A stretch of DNA of 64,000 bases from Paragonimus skrjabini miyazakii (taxonomy: Eukaryota > Platyhelminthes > Trematoda > Plagiorchiida > Troglotrematidae): assembly GCA_014338405.1 (NCBI GenBank), contig JTDE01021263.1, positions 24,618 to 88,617 of the forward strand, written 5' to 3'. The notes under the pieces were generated by a model. That model was not told where the DNA came from. It saw nothing but the letters and a program-made list of their open reading frames with translations, and did no database searches. The position numbers and the translations under genes are program-made. Of this stretch, positions 57,301 through 64,000 are shown piece after piece (positions within the stretch are counted from its first letter, which is position 1; every line of letters begins with the position of its first letter).

Positions 57301-58411
57301 TATACATATATAATATACGTACGCGTACAGTGTGATCCGGGTAACGCGGTCAATAGTTAACACTGACAGAACCTCCTAGAGCCAATCGAACACACAGAAT
57401 CGCATGACAAAAGGTTGGCCTAGCGTGACGAAACACACCGAAGTACATGATAAGAATAATACATTTCTGTTCAATTCGCATACAAACGTTTTTACATCTA
57501 CCCCTATACTGCCAACCATTCCTATCGAAAGTGTTCAGAAGGAAATGCTGCATGGAGCTGCCATAAAAATGGCAGTATTAAACAAGCAGAAGAAAAGCTC
57601 TGGGGAGCATGCCATTCGCCTCCAACTACATTGGACACACTACATCCGATAGTGACTGCTAACACCTTGATAGAAAGGAGATTAGTTTGACAAGCTTTGA
57701 AATGCGGCCAATGAAGAGGAAGAAAAAGACCGAGAAAGATACTGAAAAGGAAAGAGTCTTTAATGGGATTAGCGAGCAGTAGACGCGTTCTCAGAGAGGA
57801 GTACGTGAAATTAGTTTGTGGATTTGGCAACATAAACTTTGAACCAACCGAAGTGTGAAGAAGTAGACTAAGGGGTTGAAACAACAATGTTTTTACACGT
57901 ACCCACGGAGAATTACATGATGCAGGTTAATCAGTAGCAATTGTATAGACCAGCTCCCGAGTAGAATTGCTCGTGGACCCAATGAAAAAAGTGACGAGGA
58001 AGATATTTTGGAGAATTCGACATTAAATTTAACCGTTTCACACGATGCTTTGTGGCAGGCTGCATGAAATACCGAGCAGATATACGCCTTATCAACTACA
58101 GCAAGAAATTTTGAAACGCTTGATTTAGTAGACGTTACCGTATGATATTCACATTGTGTTAGCAAACGGTGAGGTCGTACAGATTAAGCTGTAATGCATA
58201 GTAGGCGAAATTAATCTCCTTTCCGGATACAGTAGGTAACATCAATTAGCGTGGCGAAAATGGGCTGGGTGAACACAACCACGTTAGTCTGACTGCACTG
58301 CAAACTCACCGAAACAGATTTTCCACATGTTGTAACACGTTGTGTTGGCGACGTTCTTTCGGCACACTGTACTCGATAGCGGTCTGATGGTTTTTGTTCG
58401 AAGCTAACAAA
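51209..58411 (-). CDS. VPS54: VPS54, GARP complex subunit (last four exons)
   Basis: VPS54 is one of four subunits of the GARP tethering complex, which captures endos-ome-derived vesicles at the trans-Golgi. Exons on the minus strand: 58,411-58,310, 55,697-55,517, 53,588-53,494 and 51,314-51,209. All have AG/GT borders and phases that join exactly, giving the last 160 residues. Diagnostic parts: 'VPKERRQHNVLQHVENLF', 'HVDQINDKLFNLLSNRIQDR', 'RPPTPSAELRAICRALSRLC', 'LLRAHNEFKTQLRHRLSELA...VADGGPKQ' and 'LVDSELTYYMNQLRSL'. These follow the human C-terminus (VKAPVPSACFRNICKQMTKMHE, NASYKLHLKKQLSHLNVINDGGPQ) block by block. The N-terminal exons are beyond the window or hidden behind the TE cluster at 59-63 kb. 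Introns hold a LINE and a hammerhead motif. Confidence 0.9.
52508..52525. repeat. Short AT-rich run near a decayed sequence
   Basis: A small TA-type run following CGTATATATATATAT near 52,496-52,510, in the last VPS54 intron. Low complexity only. Confidence 0.5.
53494..53588 (-). CDS. VPS54: VPS54 exon
   Basis: Acceptor CTTTCTCAG, donor AAAG/GTGAGT. It encodes 'PILLRAHNEFKTQLRHRLSE' then LAVVADGGPKQ, matching human FLRINASYKLHLKKQLSHLNVINDGGPQ. 31 codons plus two bases. Confidence 0.92.
53907..53951 (-). ncRNA. Hammerhead ribozyme, intact core, in a VPS54 intron
   Basis: On the minus strand (sense for VPS54) all conserved positions are present. Stem I is GCACUA (53,951-53,946) with UAGUGC (53,912-53,907), six pairs. 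CUGAUGA is at 53,945-53,939. Stem II is GCUCU/AGAGC with loop AAUG (53,938-53,925), five pairs starting with the preferred G-C. GAA is at 53,924-53,922. Stem III is very short, A-U and C-G closed by GCGA (53,921-53,914). The cleavage triplet is GUC, with the cut expected after 53,913. This is the minimal type I form seen in retroelement-derived hammerheads. Not a coding region. Folded by eye only. Confidence 0.8.
55517..55697 (-). CDS. VPS54: VPS54 exon
   Basis: Acceptor CACGTGCAG, donor AACG/GTAAGC. It encodes 'EHVDQINDKLFNLLSNRIQD' and 'VRPPTPSAELRAICRALSRL' up to 'MPTDQLT', matching the human segment around VKAPVPSACFRNICKQMTKMHE. The first base completes an arginine codon begun in the upstream exon. 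Confidence 0.92.
56020..56450 (-). mobile_element. LINE family 2, 3' fragment in a VPS54 intron
   Basis: On the minus strand 'WGLCDHSNRWLETLSEMALF' (about 56,210-56,160) matches the family 2 block 'WGPRDHSNRWLETLSEMTVC' of the 22.8 kb copy. The 3' UTR (56,110-56,025) matches its tail, including the CACGTCACTGTTGA and CCACAGTA segments. Same orientation as VPS54. The plus-strand open frame 56,164-56,361 is only its antisense. Confidence 0.8.
58310..58411 (-). CDS. VPS54: VPS54 exon (most upstream one found)
   Basis: Acceptor CCGGTGTAG, donor TTTCG/GTGAGT. It encodes 'LLASNKNHQTAIEYSVPKER' then RQHNVLQHVENLF. The last part aligns with human PPKQWSMLRHFDHI. The first half has no close human match and may be a lineage-specific insert. 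Starts with the third base of a codon. Confidence 0.85.
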
Positions 58412-58849
58412 CTACACCGGATAGGGCGAATGAAGGGAGGAATACAAACAGCAAAATATGATTACGCAAAAGCGGAGATGATAAGAAAACGTGCATAAAT
58501 ATTCCCCGAATCACATCTAATCTTTAACATACAATCACCAAATAGGGATATTGGAAAGCAGTCATACAGTGCGCAAATAGAATGGAACTATATGAAAACA
58601 AACAAGGCTGTATTGTACACGAGAAAAAGTATTCACAAACCCACATTCTTGTTGGAGTAACTGTACTAGAAATAATACCAAACGTGGCAGCCTTTCGGCA
58701 TGACAAGAGAGGCGAGCACATTATAACACGGTCACCAACTAGTTAGTATCGTAGTATTTAAGTAACGAAAGAGAGTTGCACATCGACCTCTCGTTTAGGA
58801 TTACTGATGTCTGGATTTGAATGAGTCATCCTCAGTTCAAAGCGGTGGT

Positions 58850-59250
58850 GACATCCACAGTTAATAAATCAAAAGCTACATAAAGTGGCAAACGCGCCGA
58901 AGCAAATGAGCAGAAGAATTTCAGGTTGCGTACGGTAAAATCGGCGAACAAGAAGAGGGGGATTAAAAATACGTTGGGCCAGTGCACATCGACTCCTAAC
59001 ACGTTCGCCACTGGCTTTCGTCTTCCGCCATAGTAAACACGGTCTCCAAACAAAGGTGGTCAGTGTCCTTTGGGCCCCAACTAGAAAAGCCGTACGAAGC
59101 AAGCTTCGATGTCAGTGACTTGATTTTCCGAACCCAAGTCCTACGCTGGCCACCAGACCAGCTCATCACTTATCATCATCAGTTGTCTTGGCCTCGGAAA
59201 ACAATTATCGCCCGAAGGTACATGGAAGGTAGAAGACATGGGGGATGAAG
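58850..59250 (-). mobile_element. LINE family 2 C-terminal fragment (left part)
   Basis: On the minus strand 'SWSGGQRRTWVRKIKSLTSK' (about 59,170-59,110) followed by 'YGFSSWGPKDTDHLCLETVF' and 'ESQWRTC' matches 'GGQATTWSRSMKTL...GWGPRDHSNRWLETL...SQWRTC' of the 22.8 kb copy. It lies next to the R2-like insertion and may be the continuation of the fragment at 62.64-63.14 kb. Confidence 0.65.
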
Positions 59251-59271
59251 TAGTAGGAGGAGTCGTGTTAA

Positions 59272-59286
59272 GTGAATAATGTCACT
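59272..59286 (+). repeat. 15-base target duplication, first copy
   Basis: GTGAATAATGTCACT, repeated at 59,429-59,443 (one change) and 62,623-62,637. The three copies bracket the two R2-like insertions. Confidence 0.75.
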
Positions 59287-59428
59287 AACTATGCAAAGTC
59301 CCACATTTGACAGATAGCTTGTTTTTACATTCATTTTGTTTTTATACATCTGTTGATTATTTTGGTGTCACCATTTGTTCTTCACTTGAACGAAGCTGTG
59401 TATCTTGCTCTTCAAAATAAACGATATA
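59287..59428 (+). mobile_element. R2-like element, 3' tail only (truncated copy)
   Basis: 142 bases that match the 3' end of the next element (62,481-62,622) along their whole length, ending in the same TTCAAAATAAACGATATA. No coding part. Best explained as an earlier, 5'-truncated insertion at the same site. Confidence 0.8.
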
Positions 59429-59452
59429 GTGAATAACGTCACTGTAATAGTA

Positions 59453-59529
59453 GTCGGCGCGCTGAATCACCTATTCGTAGTGCCGACTGGGCGGTCTCGG
59501 TGCAAACCTTGACTGGCTAAGAGTTCAGC
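59453..59529 (+). ncRNA. HDV-like self-cleaving ribozyme at the 5' end of the R2-like element
   Basis: Nested pseudoknot read by eye. P1 is 59,453-59,459 with 59,481-59,487 (seven pairs, last one G-U, starting with G as usual). P2 is GCUGAAU (59,461-59,467) with GUUCAGC (59,523-59,529), seven pairs. P4 is 59,493-59,514 with an internal mismatch and a GCAA loop (59,502-59,505). The joining segment GGCUAAGA (59,515-59,522) carries the expected catalytic C at 59,517, as in antigenomic HDV. The P3 region (59,468-59,480) is less clear: CUA/UAG with loop UUCG is one option. Cleavage is expected just before 59,453. Confidence 0.75.
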
Positions 59530-59655
59530 AACTCCAGATAGGTCCAACCACTCTACCTGGTTTTGATCGTACTGGTTACATTCGATCAAGACAATTAAAT
59601 TACCACCAGCACCTCCGTACAGGCAACCACCAGTACACAGTATAGGCGAGCAGGG

Positions 59656-60189
59656 TACAATTGTTCAGAATGTGGCCAGATTTGCAAATCGAATACTGGC
59701 TTGTCGACCCATACTCGTATGCATCGACACAGGAATGGTCCAGAGCAGGAAGTGGACACTCAGCCTGCAACAATCTTTGACTGTGTCAACTGTGACCGCA
59801 GCTTTCCCACCAAAATCGGTCTCCGTCAACACAGAAGGCATGCACATTGCGTCGAACGCAACCATGGGAAGCTCATGCCCATGAAAACCGCTGGATCCAA
59901 TTGGTCTCAGCAAGAATCGCCTTCTCTTATCAGACGTGCCGATGCACTGGCTCCATCGTGCCCTACTCGACGCGAACTTCATCATCGGCTCTTGTCACAT
60001 TTCCCAGGTCGTACTTTGGAGAGCATTCGGACTCGTCTGTATGCGCTGAATTGGCAGAGGAATACTGTCCCTGTTGCCAATCCAACCACCATTTCACAGA
60101 CTAATATGACATGGGATATTGGGTCCCAAGCTGCTGATCACTCTGAGTGGTTTACCTGCTTGATCCAAACAGCGATTACCCAACTGTAG
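59656..60189 (+). pseudogene. Zinc-finger N-terminal region of the R2-like protein
   Basis: One open frame with two C2H2 fingers (C-X2-C-X12-H-X3-H type), then a Myb-like basic region: 'PSCPTRRELHHRLLSHFPGR' and 'LESIRTRLYALNWQRN'. In R2 proteins these parts bind the DNA target. The frame ends at a TAG (60,187), so the RT is cut off. Confidence 0.8.
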
Positions 60190-60499
60190 TCCAATAGCAA
60201 GGCTTTCCTACACAGCAATAAATTACTAGCTATTGCCCGCGGTCTTCAGGCAGGCATTTTCACAGTGGTACAAGCTAAATCGCAGCTGAACATGCACGCC
60301 TCACTAGCTTTTCCGTACACTTGGCAACTTGTCACTCGACGACGTAGTCGTGTTAACGTGGGAATCCATGTGACCACGAAGTAGATACGGAAGGCTAACT
60401 ACGCAGCGATCCAAACGCTGTATAACCAGCGTAAGAAAGACGCTGCGTTTGCAGTTTTTTCTGGCAATTGGAGAACTGTCTGTTTCGGAACTCATGTAT

Positions 60500-61475
60500 C
60501 ACGTCTTCAAGTCTGTGTGCGGCTCTTATCGACGAGTCCAAAGCGTTTGATTCTATCTCACAAGATTCGATTATCAGATCGGCCCGAGCTTTCGGCGCTC
60601 CTCCACTTCTAACGTATTAGATTGCCGACTCCAACAAGAATGCTTCCGCCACACTCAATGGCTCCGTTCTCCGATCCCAGTGTGGTGTTCGCCATGGTGA
60701 CCCACTGTCCCCGCTTCTATTCATCATGGCAATGGATGAGGTGTTGGCATTATCTTAACCGGAGCTTGGCTACTAGTTCCATGACACACTGGTTAGCGGT
60801 TTCGCCTACGCCGACGATCTGATCCTTCTAGCTGAGAATCCTACGCGACTCTGAGAAGCTTGCAGCCGCCGCTAGTGCCGTGGAACTAGCCGGACTGAAG
60901 ATCAACCCACAGAAGACTAAGCTCATGGTCATCCGCGGTGACCATAAATACAACGCAACTCCGATGAGTCTATCCACTTCGGTCCGGACATTATCCATTC
61001 ACTAAGCGCCTCCGACACGGTGATCTATCCACGTATCCCGTTCACCTGAGAAGGTAAAGCATTCACTAATCACCGTCTGAAACTTCGTACGATGCTGGAT
61101 GAAACCATCAAAGCGCCCTTGAAGCCACACCAACGTCTTGAACTCCTGAGACAGCATCTGATCCCGAAGATGAATCACTCATTAGTGTTGAACCGAATCC
61201 ACCGTAACACGCTCAAAGCTATGGATTGCACGATTCACCAGTTTGTTCGGCAGTGGCTCCATCTTCCTAAAGACACACCAATCAGCTACATCCATATCCC
61301 AATTCATTTTGGCGGTTTGGGCATCCCAAGATTGTCTACCACTATTCCAAACTCGCGCAAATCTCGAGTGGAGAGACTTCTCTCCAGTCAATGTACAGTT
61401 CTGCGGAGTATGGTCAAAGATAATTTGTTTGGCCCTATCTTGAGGGAAAAGAACATCCCAGTACGCAGGGTGTAG
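60500..61475 (+). pseudogene. Reverse transcriptase and thumb of the R2-like protein
   Basis: RT blocks A (DESKAFDS), B (VRHGDPLSPLL) and C (YADD at 60,807-60,818) are all visible with their catalytic aspartates, but in shifting frames. The thumb is an intact 127-residue frame at 61,092-61,475 with 'QFVRQWLHLPKDTPISYIHI', very typical of R2. Confidence 0.85.
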
Positions 61476-61943
61476 TGGTGACGAACAAAGAGGAAGCCCA
61501 TGTGGTGTGGATGGATAAACTCTTCCACTCGCTTGATGGCTGTAGTCTTCAGGAAGTGTCACGCTCTCCACTCTCTTATTGTTGGCTGTTTAATCCAGAT
61601 CTCATCTTCCTCAGAATCTTTATTCGTACCATCCAGCTCAGATGTAGTCAGTTGCGGATTAAAGCCCCAAATTCACGAGGTGACCACTCAGTTCTCTGCC
61701 GTGGCAACTGCGATCAACCGGAACGCTTTGCTCATATTCTACAATCATGCTGGATCAACCATGACGTGCGTTGTGCCCGACACAACCGTGTGGCCAGACC
61801 TGGCGAAACGACTGCGCAAGTTGGGCTATACAGTCTTCCAGGAGTTACGAGTACCAACGGCGAGCTCGGTCATCAAATCGGATGTGATCGTAGTTCGTGA
61901 CGGCGCTGCTGTGGTGCTTGATGTCAGTATAGTGGATGATTAG
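61475..61943 (+). pseudogene. CCHC and restriction-like endonuclease region of the R2-like protein
   Basis: In one frame (61,475-61,900) 'CRGNCDQPERFAHILQSCWI' and 'DVRCARHNRVA' give the CCHC knuckle. In the overlapping frame (61,500-61,943) 'TASSVIKSDVIVVRDGAAVV' then 'LDVSIVDD' gives the PD...D endonuclease core, with the proline of the PD replaced by serine. A single frameshift separates them. Confidence 0.8.
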
Positions 61944-62639
61944 CGAAGCCAAGTTGCCTGGGTAGACAAGATTGCGAAGTACGGGACCGACCCTCATAAT
62001 GCCGCTATTCAATCGGTCTTCCATACTTTGGGCTGTGATGTGAACTCTGCTTCTCATTCACCTGTGATAATCTCTTTTCGCGGTATTATATTCCCTTCTA
62101 CAATTGACGCTATTCCTCGACTGGGGCTGCCCTCCTACGCAGTCACGGACTTATGTCTACTGAATGTTCTGGGTTCCCTAAAAACCTACGACACATTTAT
62201 GCGGGGAAACTGGCGTTAACTGTTGTCACCTATCTGACAGTTGTTTCACTGTGAAGGACATTTTCCTGTTCCGATGCGTGAGCCTTGACTGTGATAGCAC
62301 TCCTGTGCCCTAAAGAGCTTCTGATTTTGTGAGACCTACTTTCTATTTATTATTTTTCGTGTATTTTTTTAAATTCTAAAACTATTTGATATATACGCCA
62401 CATATAACTTTACATTTGATGACTGGCCCATTAACGCCTGCCATTCTTGTGAGAGGACTTGTTAATTGTTCAATGTGGCTAACTATGCAACGTCTCACAT
62501 TTGACAGACAGCTTGTTTGCACTTTCACCTTTTTTTTCATATGTGTTGTTTAATTTTGGTATCACCGTATGTTCTTCCCTTGAACGAAACTGTGTAAACT
62601 GCTCTTCAAAATAAACGATATAGTGAATAATGTCACTGT

Positions 62640-63140
62640 CGGGAGAACGATAAATTCTGATAATTCCCGGTCGCTTACACCGCGGAAGGGGGTTGATCTG
62701 AGGGACCCCACCCCGGGTCTCTGACTCAAAAGTCTGACCTGCGAGACAACAGGATACAGCTCACAATTCCTAAATAAGGTACGATGTGACAAACGGTCAG
62801 TCAGCATTCGTAAAACGTATCCACGTCAACTAAGCGTGTGTAACGAGGTCATTATACTTAAAGATAAACAGTGTCCGTCCGTCACGAAGGCACGTTGGCG
62901 AACATCATCCGTGCTGGCACGATGTTCCAAACACAAACCACCAACTCTTCGGAGATATCAATGATCGAAAACGGGCAACAAGAACATTCTCCGCGCGAGT
63001 GAACCAAGGCTTGCAACCGTGCGGTAGGACTTCTCGCACAGTGGTGTCATACGGTCGTCCTTCAATCGAAGGACTGAGAGCGTGCCCACACGACAAATGG
63101 CGTGGATCGGCAAGTGCCACAGGAAACTTAGGCTACCCAC
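62640..63140 (-). mobile_element. LINE family 2 fragment (right part)
   Basis: On the minus strand 'RRMFLLPVFDH' then 'YLRRVGGLCLEHRASTDDVR' (about 63,010-62,900) and 'YVLRMLTDRLSHRTLF' (about 62,810) match the VFDHRCLR...VSNMAVRRRVF...LGHVLRMSSDRLPYRAL order of family 2. Frameshifted. It probably formed one element with 58.85-59.25 kb before the R2-like insertion. Confidence 0.65.
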
Positions 63141-63199
63141 AATGGTTCATGTCTGAGGATGACAGTAACTACCAATCTTGTAATAACTTAGACAATGCA

Positions 63200-64000
63200 A
63201 AGTTTATATCGTAGTGAGGAACTGAAACATTTCATCTGTCTACCACGGTCTGAGATCCCACTGAACTCCCAAAGATCATGTCATTTTTGTCAAGAAACTG
63301 AGCATAACAATGCTTGAGAACAATTCCGCATCATCATATCCATTCTCTGTCAGAGTGCAATGTAGGATCTTGCTTACTGCAAAGCAGATAGGAAAGAGGA
63401 GGTTGGAAAACCTTTCCGCACTCTACTTGAAATGCCGAAAGGTAGCGATAAGGCTTGTCAATTACCGGATATTCAAACCGTACGGGCAGTTGAACCCAAA
63501 GGCGGTAGCCAGAGTGAATTTGCTCCGACATGGGCCGATTTTCTTTCGCATATACCAATACCGTTTCGTCAAAACACTGAATCTCCGATGACCCTGTGTC
63601 CTTGTGCGGACTGAACAGACTACGTAATTATGATCACCACTTTAGCAGCCACCGCTGTTTTCCATGATCCACCTGGTCATTCTGAAATTGACAACAAACC
63701 GCTCAATTCATTATCGTAACTTCTTTCGCACGCAATTAACCCATATAAATGTGTGCTACAGCTTGATGAAGAATCACCGAAAACGAGCTTGTTTTCTATA
63801 CGTTCTCCTCATGTCTAAACCGGGCATTTTCACACAACTTAAACAATACCCAGTTAGTCCACACTTCGTGAACGGTGGAATAAACGAATGAAGGCTATGT
63901 GTGAGAGCAAATGAGCAATGATGATTAAGTGGTACTTAGTTTTGATCATGTGATCGATTGGCACTGAGAGTGGTAAACAATAACAATCTTTTAATCCGGG
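63200..64000. other. End of window, no gene identified
   Basis: Open frames exist on both strands (63,310-63,591 (+), 63,334-63,558 (-)), but neither resembles VPS54 or any known domain, and no clear splice-bounded exon was found. Upstream VPS54 exons may lie beyond 64,000. Confidence 0.4.

Larger units (their letters stand above)
59444..62622 (+). mobile_element. R2-like LINE with zinc fingers and restriction-like endonuclease, full length but decayed
   Basis: A single-ORF non-LTR element of the R2 type. Parts: HDV-like ribozyme (59,453-59,529); two C2H2 zinc fingers, 'YNCSECGQICKSNTGLSTHT' (59,656) and 'FDCVNCDRSFPTKIGLRQHR' (59,788); RT with 'LIDESKAFDSISQDSI' (60,523), 'VRHGDPLSPLLFIMAMDEVL' (60,690) and 'FAYADDLILL' (60,801); R2-type thumb 'APLKPHQRLELLRQHLIPKM' (61,118) and 'FGGLGIPRL' (61,311); a CCHC motif 'CDQPERFAHILQSC' (61,709); and the endonuclease 'SDVIVVRDGAAVVLDVSIVD' (61,877). 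Several stops and frameshifts. R2 elements normally target 28S rDNA; the flanks here are not rDNA. Confidence 0.88.

Overview
The window looks like nuclear DNA of a flatworm, most likely a digenean fluke. Two conserved eukaryotic genes are split into short exons by long introns. The rest is packed with decayed retroelements of fluke type: a CsRn1-like Ty3/gypsy element, Penelope-like elements (PLEs), APE-type LINEs and an R2-like LINE. There are no bacterial operons, no CRISPR array, and no rRNA or tRNA gene I can support. The exact species cannot be read from this sequence.

Layout. 1.5-13.8 kb is a LINE graveyard with two related families (here 'family 1' and 'family 2'), in both orientations. 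14.4-30.0 kb (+) holds seven exons of the acetyl-CoA transporter SLC33A1 (AT-1); all joins are in phase and give about 682 residues to the stop codon, but the N-terminal exon(s) were not found. LINE copies and (TA)n tracts sit in its introns. 34.6-39.1 kb (-) is a nearly complete CsRn1-like gypsy element with gag, protease, RT, RNase H and integrase. 40-43 kb holds LINE, PLE and gypsy debris. 43.3-45.8 kb (-) is a partial multi-exon gene whose predicted protein weakly resembles the BPI/LBP family. 46.3-48.7 kb (+) is a second gypsy element with an internal deletion and close LTRs. 48.9-50.4 kb (+) is a PLE. 51.2-58.4 kb (-) carries the last four exons of VPS54, a GARP tethering subunit. 59.3-62.6 kb (+) is an R2-like element preceded by the 5'-truncated tail of a second copy.

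The most interesting layer is RNA. Four or five sites look like self-cleaving ribozymes. (1) An intact hammerhead core lies on the sense strand of a VPS54 intron (53,907-53,951). (2, 3) Hammerhead-like folds lie at the 3' end of both PLE copies (41,435-41,475 and 50,322-50,362), with stem I partly covarying between them. (4) A decayed relative of the first lies at 42,581-42,622. (5) An HDV-like pseudoknot with a GGCUAAG catalytic joint lies at the 5' end of the R2-like element (59,453-59,529). Ribozymes of both classes are known in PLE and R2 elements elsewhere, so the folds fit established biology. These particular copies, and above all the intronic hammerhead, are the best candidates for something undescribed. 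All folds were made by eye.
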